A stretch of 64,000 bases of DNA, taken from NCBI GenBank assembly GCA_965115825.1, contig OZ220464.1, positions 2,666,001 to 2,730,000 on the forward strand. Reading direction: 5' to 3'. This DNA comes from Bin87 sp965115825 (GTDB lineage: Bacteria > Chloroflexota > Dehalococcoidia > Lucifugimonadales > UBA3495). Below the pieces are notes generated by a model, which saw only the letters and a list, made by a program, of their open reading frames with translations, was not told the origin of the DNA and did no database searches. Both the position numbers and the translations under genes were made by a program. Below are positions 34,229 to 43,152 of the stretch, in pieces (the stretch's first letter is position 1; the number at the start of each line of letters is the position of its first letter).

Positions 34229-34237
34229 AATCTGCTT

Positions 34238-34942
34238 ATGCGTTTTGGCATCCTGGTTTTCCCCGGCACGTGGAGCGATACCGACTGCCACTATGCGGTC
34301 AGCGGGGCGCTGGGGCAGGAGGCTGGCTACGTGTGGCATCGGTCGGCCGACCTGGCGGGCTATGACGCCGTTATCATCCCGGGCGGGTTTTCCTACGGGG
34401 ACTACCTCCGGGCCGGGGCCATAGCCCGGTTTTCGCCCGTAATGTCGGCAGTGCGGGATTTTGCCGGCGGGGGCGGCCCCGTAATCGGCATCTGCAACGG
34501 CTTTCAGATTCTCTGCGAAGCCGGGCTTCTGCCCGGCGTATTGCGACGCAACGGCCACCTGCAATACCGCTGCCAATGGACGCACCTGCGCACGGAGCGG
34601 GCGGACACGCCTTTTACCAGTCGGTGCCGGCCGGGCCATCCGCTGGCGGCGCCGGTATCCCATGGGGAGGGGAGCTACTACGCCGACCCGGATACGGTGG
34701 CCCAGCTGGAAGGGGAAGGCCGCGTGCTGTTCCGCTACTGCGCCGCCGACGGCTCGGTGACGGAAGCGGCCAATCCCAACGGCTCGGTTGCCAACATCGC
34801 CGGCGTGGTTAATGAAGCTGGCAACATTCTGGGAATGATGCCCCACCCGGAGCGCAGCTGTGAGTTGCTGCTGGGTTCCGATGACGGCAATCTGATTTTC
34901 GGCTCCATCATTGACGCGGTTGCCGACGCGGCTGTCCGCTAA
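34238..34942 (+). CDS. purQ: phosphoribosylformylglycinamidine synthase, glutaminase subunit
   Basis: 234 aa, class I glutamine amidotransferase giving ammonia to PurL in purine synthesis. Nucleophile Cys86 in GICNGFQILCEAGLLPG; partner His-Glu in MMPHPERS near the end; FPGTWSDTDCHYA and IPGGFSYGDYLRAGAIA are diagnostic. It starts 10 nt after yqeY. No purS gene is seen nearby; it may lie elsewhere. Confidence 0.95.
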   Translation: MRFGILVFPGTWSDTDCHYAVSGALGQEAGYVWHRSADLAGYDAVIIPGGFSYGDYLRAGAIARFSPVMSAVRDFAGGGGPVIGICNGFQILCEAGLLPGVLRRNGHLQYRCQWTHLRTERADTPFTSRCRPGHPLAAPVSHGEGSYYADPDTVAQLEGEGRVLFRYCAADGSVTEAANPNGSVANIAGVVNEAGNILGMMPHPERSCELLLGSDDGNLIFGSIIDAVADAAVR

Positions 34943-34951
34943 CGGCTGAAG

Positions 34952-35896
34952 ATGCTGCTGTCCCTGGCGTTGGCGTGCATTTCAGCGCTGGGGTTTGGCA
35001 GCTCCGCAGCGCTGGCGCGGCTGGGGATGTCCGGTCGGGATGGGATGCGCCCGATGCCCGGCACTCTCATCTCCCTGGTGTCGTCAACCCTGCTGGCGGG
35101 GACGCTGGCCCTGGCGTTCGAGTTTCGGGCAGTTATCGCGTTGCCGGCCATTGCGATGGTGTGGCTGCTGGGCAACGGCATTCTGACTTATATGGGCGGA
35201 CGCTCTCAACAGTACATTGCCATCAGCCTGGTGGGAGCGTCGCGGGTTACGCCAATCGTCGGAGGCGCCGCTCTGTTCGCGGCCCTTTACGCCATCGCCT
35301 TTACTCGCTTGGGCGTTCCCTGGTTCAATGAGCATCTGAACATTCCCATCGCCATTGGCACGGTGGTGGTAGTAGTGGGGCTGGCGTTGACCGGGGGGAA
35401 CTTTCTGCGTCAAAGCTGGGGGAGGGACTGGCGTTCGGCGCTGGGTTATGCGCTGGCATTGTCCGCCGCCGCTTGCTACGGCGCGGCGACCCTCAGCGGA
35501 CGGGCGCTCAGCAACCTATACGGCTCGCCGCTGATAATGGCGGCCGGCAGTATGTTCTTTGCCACGATGGCGCTTCTGCCGATATTCGGTTGGGAGGCGG
35601 GTCAAAAGGCGCAGTCCAGTCGCTGGGCTGCGTTGTATCTTTTTCTGGCCGGCTTGTCCGCGGCCTGCGCGGTTATGTCCCTGTACTACGCCGTAACGCG
35701 AGAGGGTTCCAGCATCCTGGTGATCAGCCCGATAGTGTCGTGCAACCCTCTGGTGACGCTACTGCTGGCCCGGCTCTTTCTGCGCGGCAACGAGGCAGTT
35801 ACGAAAGAGCTGGTGGTTGGCACGCTGATGGCGGTTGCCGGCGTAGCGTTGGTAGTTGTGGGCGGAATAGCGGGGCAATCGGCCGGTATAGAATAA
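34952..35896 (+). CDS. EamA/DMT-family transporter
   Basis: 314 aa, about ten hydrophobic helices in two EamA repeats (LSLALACISALGFGSSAALARLG; ALGYALALSAAACYGAATLSGRAL). It ends in the usual ISPIVSCNPLVTLLLARLFLRGNEAVTKELVVGTLMAVAGVALVV. Exporter of metabolites or amino acids by family; substrate unknown. Embedded between purQ and purL (9 nt and 35 nt spacing), so a purine-linked export role is possible but unproven. Confidence 0.92.
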   Translation: MLLSLALACISALGFGSSAALARLGMSGRDGMRPMPGTLISLVSSTLLAGTLALAFEFRAVIALPAIAMVWLLGNGILTYMGGRSQQYIAISLVGASRVTPIVGGAALFAALYAIAFTRLGVPWFNEHLNIPIAIGTVVVVVGLALTGGNFLRQSWGRDWRSALGYALALSAAACYGAATLSGRALSNLYGSPLIMAAGSMFFATMALLPIFGWEAGQKAQSSRWAALYLFLAGLSAACAVMSLYYAVTREGSSILVISPIVSCNPLVTLLLARLFLRGNEAVTKELVVGTLMAVAGVALVVVGGIAGQSAGIE

Positions 35897-35931
35897 TCGC
35901 TGACTGAATTACTGAACGATTGAGGCTCACA

Positions 35932-38175
35932 ATGCCGGTAACGAAAGCAACCCTGGACGAAATCGCGCTCTCCGCCGCCGAATACGAGATGATTACAGCC
36001 CGGCTGGACAGGGAACCGAATCCGGTGGAGCTGGGAATGTTCGGAGCGCTGTGGAGCGAGCACTGCGGCTACAAACACTCGCGCCCGCTGCTGCGGATGC
36101 TGCCGTCCACGTCAAGCCGAACCCTGTCGCAGGCCGGGGCGGAAAACGCGGGCGCCATTGACATAGGGAATGGGCTGGCCGTGGTATTCAAGGTGGAATC
36201 GCACAACCATCCGTCGGCGGTGGAGCCGCTGCAAGGCGCGGCGACCGGCGTGGGAGGAATTGTGCGGGACATCCTGGCGATGGGGGCGCGACCGGTGGCG
36301 CTGCTCAACTCTCTGCGCTTCGGCCCGCCGAGCGAAGCCGGCAACCGGCGCCTGCTGCGGGGCGTTGTGGACGGCATTGGATGGTATGGCAACTGCATCG
36401 GAGTGCCGGATGTAGCCGGGGAAATCTACTTTGATGAATCCTACACGCACAACCCGCTGGTTAACGCTATGTGCGTGGGCATCGCCCGAATTGAGGATCT
36501 GGCCAGCGCGGCGGCGGACACTCCAGGCGATGCGCTGCTGCTGGCGGGCGCGGGAACCGGGCGGGACGGGATTCACGGGGCGTCGGGTTTGGCCTCTCGC
36601 GCTTTTGAGGAGGAGCAGGAGCTGCGTCCTACCGTGCAGGTGGGCAATCCCTTCCTGGAGAAGAACCTTATTGAAGCCTGCCTCGCGGCTCTCTGCACCG
36701 GGAAAGTGCGGGCGCTGCAAGACCTGGGGGCGGCCGGCCTCACCAGCGCCGCGGTGGAGTCCGCGGCCCGGGGCCAACGCGGCTTTGTCCTGGACATCGG
36801 TCGGGTACACCGCAGGGAGGCCGGCATGAGCGGCTATGAGGTGATGCTATCCGAATCCCAGGAGCGGATGCTGCTGGCGGCGGCTCCGGAGGACGCGTCG
36901 GAAATCCGCAGCGTATTCCGCAAATGGGAGGTGGATTGCCAGGTAGTCGGAACGATAACGGAAGAACAGACGGCTCGCGTGGTTGACGGGGCCGAAACCC
37001 TGGCCGCCGCGCCCATAGCTCACCTGGCGGATGCGCCGCAGTACCGTCTTGTGGGGCATCCCTCTGTGGAGTACGCAGGGCGCCAGCGGTTGGAGCTGTC
37101 CGATGCGCCAATGCCGGACTCCGCCGGCGATACGCTGTTGGGTCTGCTGGCATCGCCCAATGTGGCGAGCCGGCAGAGCGTTTATCGTCAGTACGACCAT
37201 CAGGTGCAGACCAACACCGTAGTAGGCCCCGGCGACGGAGATGCCGCGGTGCTGCGGATCAAGGAGACCGGGCAGGCTATTGCCGTGGCTATTGACGGGA
37301 ACGGGCGCCGGTGCTTCCTTGACCCTTATCGCGGTGGGCAGATGGCGGTTGCCGAGGTTACGCGCAACCTTTCCTGCGTCGGAGCGGAGCCTTTGGCACT
37401 GACCGACTGCCTTAATTTCGGGAACCCGGAACGCCCGGATATCTACTACCAGCTTGAGCGGTGCATAGCGGGGATGGCCGAGGCCTGCCGGGAGTTTGCG
37501 GTTCCGGTGGTCAGCGGCAATGTGAGCCTGTACAACGAAAGCCAGGGCGCGGCCATCTTCCCCACTCCCATAGTTGGCGGGCTGGGCCTGCTGGAGGATG
37601 CCGGCCGGCACTGTCGGGCCGGGTTCCCCGGCGCGGGCTTGACGGTAGCGCTGCTGGGCGCCGACCGTCTGACCGCAACGGCTGCCGACCTGGCCGGCAG
37701 CGAGTATCTGTATGCCCGGCACGGCATGGTTGCCGGCCGGCCCGCCATCTGCCTGGAATTGGAGCGTCGGGTGCAGGCTTTGTGCCGGCAACTCATTGCC
37801 GAGGGCGTTATCCTGTCGGCCCACGACTGTTCCGACGGCGGGTTTGCGGTCGCCCTGGCGGAGTCCTGCATTCTGGGGGACGGTCGTATCGGCGGCGGGG
37901 GTTCGGTGGGATTTACCGCGTCCGAGGCCTTCGTCCGGAGCGTGCCGGCGCGTTGGGACGTGGCCCTCTTCGGGGAGGCCGCGTCCCGCATTCTGGTCGC
38001 AATAGAGCCGGCCCAACTGCCGGCTTTGGTGGACGCGGCGGCGAGCGCTGACGTACCGATGGCGGTCATCGGTCAGACGGGCGGGGGGCAACTGCGGATA
38101 GGCGGGTTGGTTGATCTGCCGGTGGCGGAATCGGCCCACGCCTGGCAGAACGGATTGGGCGGCGTTTGGGCCTAG
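35932..38175 (+). CDS. purL: phosphoribosylformylglycinamidine synthase subunit PurL
   Basis: 747 aa from ATG 35932 (GAGG 10 nt upstream), the small (Bacillus-type) form that needs PurQ and PurS. Markers: FGALWSEHCGYKHSRPLL, VFKVESHNHPSAVEPLQGAATGVGGIVRD, GMSGYEVMLSESQERMLL, YDHQVQTNTV, LTDCLNFGNPERP, VSGNVSLYNES, and SAHDCSDGGFAVALAES. Converts FGAR plus ATP and ammonia to FGAM. Its 3' end overlaps the convergent NYN gene by 4 nt. Confidence 0.96.
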   Translation: MPVTKATLDEIALSAAEYEMITARLDREPNPVELGMFGALWSEHCGYKHSRPLLRMLPSTSSRTLSQAGAENAGAIDIGNGLAVVFKVESHNHPSAVEPLQGAATGVGGIVRDILAMGARPVALLNSLRFGPPSEAGNRRLLRGVVDGIGWYGNCIGVPDVAGEIYFDESYTHNPLVNAMCVGIARIEDLASAAADTPGDALLLAGAGTGRDGIHGASGLASRAFEEEQELRPTVQVGNPFLEKNLIEACLAALCTGKVRALQDLGAAGLTSAAVESAARGQRGFVLDIGRVHRREAGMSGYEVMLSESQERMLLAAAPEDASEIRSVFRKWEVDCQVVGTITEEQTARVVDGAETLAAAPIAHLADAPQYRLVGHPSVEYAGRQRLELSDAPMPDSAGDTLLGLLASPNVASRQSVYRQYDHQVQTNTVVGPGDGDAAVLRIKETGQAIAVAIDGNGRRCFLDPYRGGQMAVAEVTRNLSCVGAEPLALTDCLNFGNPERPDIYYQLERCIAGMAEACREFAVPVVSGNVSLYNESQGAAIFPTPIVGGLGLLEDAGRHCRAGFPGAGLTVALLGADRLTATAADLAGSEYLYARHGMVAGRPAICLELERRVQALCRQLIAEGVILSAHDCSDGGFAVALAESCILGDGRIGGGGSVGFTASEAFVRSVPARWDVALFGEAASRILVAIEPAQLPALVDAAASADVPMAVIGQTGGGQLRIGGLVDLPVAESAHAWQNGLGGVWA

Positions 38176-39809
38176 CTGAGGGTTACGGGCTCCGCCTCGT
38201 CCGCTGATTCCGGGCGCGAGGCTTCGGCGGAGTCGTGCGCATCCAGAGGTGGGGTCGCTATGGCGTCGTTCTCCCCGATTTCCGTTTTTGCCTCTGCCGG
38301 GTCATATGGGATCCCCAGTCGGGAGGCCAAGGCCATGCCGGTTACGGGATGCTGGCGGTTCAGGCCGAACACGCGCTTGCGCCGCAATCGGTTGGTTTCA
38401 GGGTCTCGGAGGCTGACGTTGCGGTATTGGAATACGCCGGCGGCGGCCAAGGCGCGCACCAGCCGGATGACGAAGGTACGGGAGCTGTTTTCGCCCCAAT
38501 GCGCGATGATGGTGGGGTCTTTAACCTCGATGCCGGCCGCCAGGGCCTGGCTGATTTCGCCGCAGAGGGCGTTGAACATCACTGCGTCCGCTCCGTCGCG
38601 TTCTTCCAGGGTGTGTCCCATGACAATCAGGTCGGCGACCCGGGCGACGTCGCCGGGCTCATCGCCGGAAGCCGGCAGGCCCAAATCGGACACTGCGCCG
38701 GTGAGAGCCGCGTTATACTGCTCGGTCTGGGGAGCGGGCTTTTTGCTTACGGCTGTCGTTGGGGCCGGCGGCTCCGCCGGGGCTACGGGTCGAGCATGGG
38801 AAGCAGGAGGTGTTTGGGCGGGCGTTGGCGCAACGTCATCCTCGGGCTCAACTGCTTCGGGCTGCTGTTCTTCGGAATAGGGATCGATCTCATCGTCTTC
38901 GTCCCGGATTTGGGGAACCGGGTCAGGCTCGTCGGCCATCAGGACCCAGTCGACCAGGTCGACGCTGCGGATTTTGATATTGCCTTCTTCGGCGACTCGG
39001 AGCATCAGTTTTTTGAATCCGGAGAAGCCGAGCTTGCGCTCGTCGAAGCCGGCGATGCGACGGACCAGGCGCTGCTTCAGTGAAGTGAGCAGGAGGGTAT
39101 GCCCGGCAGCTCGCTCGTTGCGGATAACGTCCTCAATTGCCCGGATGACCTCGGGCAGCTGATGACGTCCGGGGTTGCTGAGCTGCTGCGTTGGCGCGAT
39201 TTGGCGGGGACGCTGGTAGAAGCCGCGGGGTGGGATAGGCTCCACGTCAATGGGGTCGACGTCGGCATCGTAGAAGATCAGGCCGTCGACGTGGTCGGCG
39301 ATGCGGCGGGAGGTAGCCCAGGATACGCCGACGACCAGCACGCGCTTGCCCACGGCTCGCAGCGAGTTGATGACGTGAATGAAGTCGGAATCGCCGGATA
39401 CCAGAACGAAGGTCTTTATGTTCGGGAAATTGTGCGCGGTGTCAATGCAATCTGCAGTCATCTTCACGTCAACGCTGTTCTTCACGGCGATGGTGCGCCC
39501 GGCACCGTGGCCGCGGGGCGGCAATCGGGTGGGCACGTACACGGGCTCAATGCCGGCGGCATAGAGGGACGGAGGGTCCTGGATAAACTGGCTGGCTCCC
39601 ATCAGTTCCGGAGCTCGGGTTACCCAGTCCGCGTACGCTTTCCCTACCACCACACGGCCGTGATTGGAGACTTCTTCTTTCAGGGCTGAGACGTTGGGCG
39701 TTCTGCCCCGCGTCGCCAGGCTTATTTTGAAGTTCTCCCAGTCGATGAATAATGCTACGTCTTCGCTGGGGCCAGAGTTGCCATTGACTTGTTGAATAGC
39801 GATGATAAT
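38172..39809 (-). CDS. NYN-domain ribonuclease with LOTUS-like HTH; non-canonical start or frameshift
   Basis: About 545 aa. PIN-like NYN domain: ALFIDWENFK (first catalytic Asp), VDVKMTADCIDTA, then FVLVSGDSDFIHVINSLRAVGKRVLVVGV. An OST-HTH/LOTUS-like domain follows (LPEVIRAIEDVIRNERAAGH ... GFKKLMLRVAEEGNIKIR), an acidic/Pro-rich linker, and a C-terminal winged-helix-like region ending in an acidic tail. The essential FIDWEN lies upstream of the first in-frame GTG (39653). Between the in-frame TGA (39815-39813) and FIDWEN the only starts are ATT (39809 or 39797) or ATC (39806, 39803), with GAGG 1-7 nt before. I set the start at 39809. A single-base error near 39760-39783 would instead join an ATG at 39784. 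Predicted RNA-processing enzyme. Confidence 0.8.
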   Translation of the reverse strand: MIIAIQQVNGNSGPSEDVALFIDWENFKISLATRGRTPNVSALKEEVSNHGRVVVGKAYADWVTRAPELMGASQFIQDPPSLYAAGIEPVYVPTRLPPRGHGAGRTIAVKNSVDVKMTADCIDTAHNFPNIKTFVLVSGDSDFIHVINSLRAVGKRVLVVGVSWATSRRIADHVDGLIFYDADVDPIDVEPIPPRGFYQRPRQIAPTQQLSNPGRHQLPEVIRAIEDVIRNERAAGHTLLLTSLKQRLVRRIAGFDERKLGFSGFKKLMLRVAEEGNIKIRSVDLVDWVLMADEPDPVPQIRDEDDEIDPYSEEQQPEAVEPEDDVAPTPAQTPPASHARPVAPAEPPAPTTAVSKKPAPQTEQYNAALTGAVSDLGLPASGDEPGDVARVADLIVMGHTLEERDGADAVMFNALCGEISQALAAGIEVKDPTIIAHWGENSSRTFVIRLVRALAAAGVFQYRNVSLRDPETNRLRRKRVFGLNRQHPVTGMALASRLGIPYDPAEAKTEIGENDAIATPPLDAHDSAEASRPESADEAEPVTLS

Positions 39810-39846
39810 ACCTCAATTCGCTCGTCGCGGGAGCGTAGTTTTGTAA

Positions 39847-39875
39847 AGTTTAGTCGGGCGTAGTAACAGCGTCAA
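39847..39875 (-). promoter_or_regulatory. promoter of the NYN gene
   Basis: Minus strand: TTGACG (39875-39870), 17-nt spacer, TAAACT (39852-39847). It predicts transcription starting near 39840, only ~30 nt before the non-canonical start codons, leaving little room for any other N-terminus. Confidence 0.55.
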
Positions 39876-40224
39876 GTTACAGTCGTCATTCCTATCCTGG
39901 CGCCGCCATTTTTGCGACCTCCGTGGGAACTACGGAGGTCGGAACCCAGCCCGGGAAATCGCTGAAATCGCTTGCGCCTGCCGCATTGGGCTTTGCCGTG
40001 TTTGTGCTACCGTAGCCGGGACTGCCGTCGGGTTGCCGAGTATCGGATTGTCAGCCGTGGGAGCGGCAACCATCGGAGGACCGACCAGAGCAGATTGCCG
40101 ACGTTGGGATACGGGCGGATGGGGAACCGGCGGGGCAATCGGCCGTCGGGATTATCAGCCTGCGATATTCCTTAGGCAGCAGGGATGCGCAGGCGGCAGG
40201 GATGCACATAACGGGGGCGCACGC
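39876..40224. other. divergent intergenic region between NYN and HEPN-TPR genes
   Basis: Contains a 10-bp inverted repeat CGACCTCCGT/ACGGAGGTCG (39915-39924 and 39932-39941), operator-like and without T-tract, and a short direct repeat GCAGGGATGC / GCAGGGATGC just upstream of the HEPN-TPR ATG (about 40182-40204). No gene recognised. Confidence 0.45.
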
Positions 40225-41223
40225 ATGACATCGGCAACTACTTCCGCCGCTACCACTACTGCTATCGCCAGCAATCATGGCCTGATTGGGAACGCTTTGC
40301 AGGTGCTGGCCGCCGGGCTGGGGCCTTATGTGGCGGCCCGGCTGCGGGAGGCGGCCGGACGGGGCCGATACGTTCCTGACGATGTGGATGTGATGGGGGA
40401 GGTTGAGGGAGACGTTGCGGTAATGCTACGGGTAATCGTGGTGGGGTGGAACGATGTGTTCCGGGATCATCTTGGGGTTATGGAGCGAAGCCTGGTGTCG
40501 GAAATTCGGGAGACGCGCAACCGCTGGGCGCATCTGGAGAGCTTTGACAAAGACGACCTGGATCGGGCGTTGGATTCCATCGGCAGGCTGCTGAAGGCAG
40601 TGGGGGCGTACTCTGAGGCGGAGCGGGTGAACCGGGCGAAGCATCAGCTGCGGCGGAGGCGGTACGCGCCGGCCGGAGTGGCGACGGCGATGGGAAACAA
40701 GGGGCGGCAGGCGGAGGAGCCGGCGGCTGAGCGGGACGATGCGCGGCCTGATGGGGCGGAGCAAGCGCATCAGGGAGAGTTGAAGGAGGCTGCGAGGGCT
40801 GCCGTCCCGGAGCCGTCAGGGGTGGACTTTGGGGAGCGGACCGATGCGCTGATTCGGGAGGGTATTACACACCGTCAGAGGGGGAGATTCGGGAGGGCGA
40901 TTGCCGACTTTGATGAGGCTATCGGCATCAATCGGGAAAGCACTGAGGCGTGGTATCAACGGGCGCTGACCTGGGGACATATGAGAGAGTACCGGCGGGC
41001 AATCAACGACTTTAATCGGGCGATTGTGCTAGACCGGGATTATGGGGACGCATACAATGATCGGGGCTACGCTCAGTTCTGCCTGGGGGACTACCAGTCG
41101 GCGGTGAGTGATTTTGAGACGGCGATACAGCTCAATCCCGATGATGAGCAGGCGCGGGTCAACCTGGATATGGCGAGACGCCGGGGCGAGGAGCAGAAAG
41201 AGGCGGAAAGGCGCCGGCGGTGA
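40225..41223 (+). CDS. Swt1-type HEPN domain fused to TPR repeats, 332 aa
   Basis: Start ATG 40225; the upstream frame lacks recognisable sequence. Residues ~18-135 match a Swt1-like HEPN domain: IGNALQVLAAGLGPYVAARL, WNDVFRDHLG, then SEIRETRNRWAHLESFDKDD, where Arg98-Asn99...His103 forms the Rx4H RNase-type motif, followed by DRALDSIGRLLKAVGA. A charged linker (~140-210) leads to three TPRs (~212-318: FGRAIADFDEAIGINRESTE; YRRAINDFNRAIVLDRDYGD; YQSAVSDFETAIQLNPDDEQ). HEPN proteins of this type occur in defence and stress systems. TPRs suggest a partner protein. Divergent from the NYN nuclease. Confidence 0.85.
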   Translation: MTSATTSAATTTAIASNHGLIGNALQVLAAGLGPYVAARLREAAGRGRYVPDDVDVMGEVEGDVAVMLRVIVVGWNDVFRDHLGVMERSLVSEIRETRNRWAHLESFDKDDLDRALDSIGRLLKAVGAYSEAERVNRAKHQLRRRRYAPAGVATAMGNKGRQAEEPAAERDDARPDGAEQAHQGELKEAARAAVPEPSGVDFGERTDALIREGITHRQRGRFGRAIADFDEAIGINRESTEAWYQRALTWGHMREYRRAINDFNRAIVLDRDYGDAYNDRGYAQFCLGDYQSAVSDFETAIQLNPDDEQARVNLDMARRRGEEQKEAERRRR

Positions 41224-41394
41224 GGGGTTGGGCGGCTGGCGACGGGGCGCGCACTGCCAGCATTGCCAGCGCGGAGCTTGGTACAGGCTTGAGCGGCGGG
41301 CGATGGGGCGCGCAACGCGGCGCTGCGTATCGGATTTATGACCGGAGGGCGCAGCGGGATATGGTGGAGGAGTTTATGAGTTTGGAGCAGGGGG

Positions 41395-42159
41395 ATGATA
41401 AGGGTTGCGGAGATTAACATTGCGCCGGTGAAGTCGCTGAGGCTGGCGTCGCTGGAGTCGGCGCGGCTGGAGCTGGGCGGGATTATGGACGACCGGCGGT
41501 TTTACCTGGTGAATGAGCGGGGTCGGCTACTGACGCGGCGACAGGTGGGCAAGTTGGCGCAGCTGTGGGCATGGTGGGATGCTGGGATGGAGTGGCTGCG
41601 GGTGGGGTTCCCGGACGGGGCGACGCTGGAAGGGAGGCCGGAGTTGTCGGGGCCGGAGTGGACGCTGGTATGGGGTCGGCGGGTGCGCGGCCGGGCGCTG
41701 ACGGGCGATTGGGCGGCGGCGTTGAGCGAGTTTTGCGGCCAGCCGGCGAGGCTGATGATGTCGGATTTGCCGTGCCAGGTATTTGATGAGTTTCCGGTAT
41801 CGGCGCTGTCGCGGGCGTCGGTGGAACGGCTGTCGGCGGAGATGGGAATGCGCGGCGATGAGTGTCTGGCGACTGACCGGTTTCGTCCGACGCTGCTGCT
41901 GGAGGGGTGTGAACCGCATGAGGAAGACGGATGGGTGAATCGCGCGGTTGGAGTGGGGGACGCAGTGGTGCGGGTGTTGGCGCCGGATCCGCGTTGCGCT
42001 ATTGTGGATCAGGATCCGGTTACCGGGGAGGCTGACAGGGACGTGGTGAGGTCGGTATTGGGTTATCGTCCGAATCCGCTGGCGGCGTACTTTGGGGTGT
42101 ATGGGATAGTGGAGAGGGCCGGGGTCGTCAGGGTGGGGGATGGGGTAACGTTGGGGTAG
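41395..42159 (+). CDS. MOSC domain-containing protein
   Basis: 254 aa. MOSC N-terminal beta-barrel (VAEINIAPVKSLRLASLESARLE; GGIMDDRRFYLVNERGRLLT) followed by the MOSC domain with CLATDRFRPTLLLEG and PRCAIVDQDPVTGEADRDVVRSVL, where the conserved Cys is the candidate Mo-ligand or sulfur-relay residue. Family members are molybdenum-cofactor-linked reductases (mARC/YcbX-like). The ferredoxin domain of YcbX is absent. GGAG lies about 9 nt before ATG. Confidence 0.9.
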   Translation: MIRVAEINIAPVKSLRLASLESARLELGGIMDDRRFYLVNERGRLLTRRQVGKLAQLWAWWDAGMEWLRVGFPDGATLEGRPELSGPEWTLVWGRRVRGRALTGDWAAALSEFCGQPARLMMSDLPCQVFDEFPVSALSRASVERLSAEMGMRGDECLATDRFRPTLLLEGCEPHEEDGWVNRAVGVGDAVVRVLAPDPRCAIVDQDPVTGEADRDVVRSVLGYRPNPLAAYFGVYGIVERAGVVRVGDGVTLG

Positions 42160-42235
42160 GAGGGGCGGTTTGCCAGTGGTGGCGGCAGGGCCTAGAATGG
42201 GGTAAGAGTTCGGGGGGCGCAGCATCGCGTTACTA

Positions 42236-42748
42236 TTGCCCGGAACGATGGCGGGGATTATGCGAATGCCGGGACAGCGGCGGAGCCAGGAACCGGATGA
42301 AGTTGGCCAGAGGGCGGGGCTGTTTGCGGAGTCGATCCGGGATGGGGATATGGATTTGGCCTGGGGGATGCTGTCGAAGGAGACCCGGGGGATGCGGATG
42401 GGGGTTTGGGCGACGCGCAACAGTATAGATATGCAGATTGCGTATCGGGCGGCTTATGATGCGAAGCACCCGATGCGGGCGTCGCTGCTGGATGATTTTC
42501 GCACTACGGTGCTACGGCTGTGGCCGTTGGAGGATTTGTCGGATTTGGCCGCCGCGCCGACGAGGTACGTGGATGATGAACACGCTTTTGTGTTTCTGCC
42601 GTTCGGGGTTATGGATGAGACGGTGGTGCAGCACAGCCGGCTGATGTCGGGGCTGATGATACCGATGCGGTATGAGGATGCGCAATGGCAGGTTGACCTG
42701 CCGGGCTGGCGGTTTCTGGACAGGTCGGGCGGCGGCGGCGATGGCTAG
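42236..42748 (+). CDS. hypothetical protein, ~170 aa
   Basis: Not recognised. Start uncertain: ATG 42236, 42251 or 42263 are all in frame and none has a clear Shine-Dalgarno. The sequence has a SnoaL/NTF2-like feel: AGLFAESIRDGDMDLAWGML, a Met-rich helix, DEHAFVFLPFG and a closing YEDAQWQVDLPGWRFLDR, as in lumazine-type 'transport' domains where a helix is followed by an antiparallel sheet. Codon use matches the neighbouring MOSC gene, 76 nt upstream. Confidence 0.6.
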   Translation: MPGTMAGIMRMPGQRRSQEPDEVGQRAGLFAESIRDGDMDLAWGMLSKETRGMRMGVWATRNSIDMQIAYRAAYDAKHPMRASLLDDFRTTVLRLWPLEDLSDLAAAPTRYVDDEHAFVFLPFGVMDETVVQHSRLMSGLMIPMRYEDAQWQVDLPGWRFLDRSGGGGDG

Positions 42749-42761
42749 ATGGGGTTGATTT

Positions 42762-42801
42762 GTCAGAATCAGGATTTACGGGATTAGGGGATTTTCAGGA
42801 T
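42762..42801 (+). repeat. single 40-bp dispersed repeat
   Basis: Isolated full copy of the GTCAGAATCAGGATTT... repeat, 14 nt after the stop of the preceding gene. Confidence 0.9.
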
Positions 42802-42901
42802 AGGGGTTGCGTGGTTGAGCGAGCGACGATGGGTTGCACGCTGCGGCGGGCGACCCATCGGATGCAACTGTGAGGGATAAGGGGTGGGCTGGTCTGCGGG
42901 G

Positions 42902-43066
42902 GAGGCCGCTCTTTATGCAGGGATTTACTCGCGGCCCACGGTGGAAACGTTCCAAATTGAGGGAGGCCGCCCTTTATGCAGGGAGTTACTCTGCCCGCAC
43001 TACAGCGCGCCCCGTCTGCTGCTGAGGCCGCCGTTATGCAGGAGTAACTCCCTGCATAACGGCGGC
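42902..43066 (+). repeat. three 61-bp-spaced repeats ending in a 16-bp inverted repeat
   Basis: GAGGCCGC.CTTTATGCAGGG-type units start at 42902, 42963 and 43024. The last forms a perfect palindrome: arms 43027-43042 and 43051-43066 (GCCGCCGTTATGCAGG and its complement) with loop AGTAACTC. No protein-coding signal. A folded RNA or a small mobile unit is possible. Confidence 0.8.
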
Positions 43067-43105
43067 GGTCTGCTGGGTGAGGAGCCACCCGGGTTGTGCT
43101 GCAAG

Positions 43106-43137
43106 GGTGGCGGGCTAACGCACGGTAGCCCGCCACC
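43106..43137 (-). terminator. stem-loop downstream of the secreted Fn3 protein gene
   Basis: GGTGGCGGGCTA (43106-43117) pairs with TAGCCCGCCACC (43126-43137), 12 bp, just beyond the stop of the 43153-44595 gene. No U-tract on that strand, so terminator activity is uncertain. Confidence 0.5.
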
Positions 43138-43152
43138 GAGGGTCAGCCCGGT

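Noticed and set aside
41224..41394. Small frame MVEEFMSLEQGDD... between the HEPN-TPR and MOSC genes
   Set aside because: Too short, no clear ribosome site, and part of the MOSC leader.
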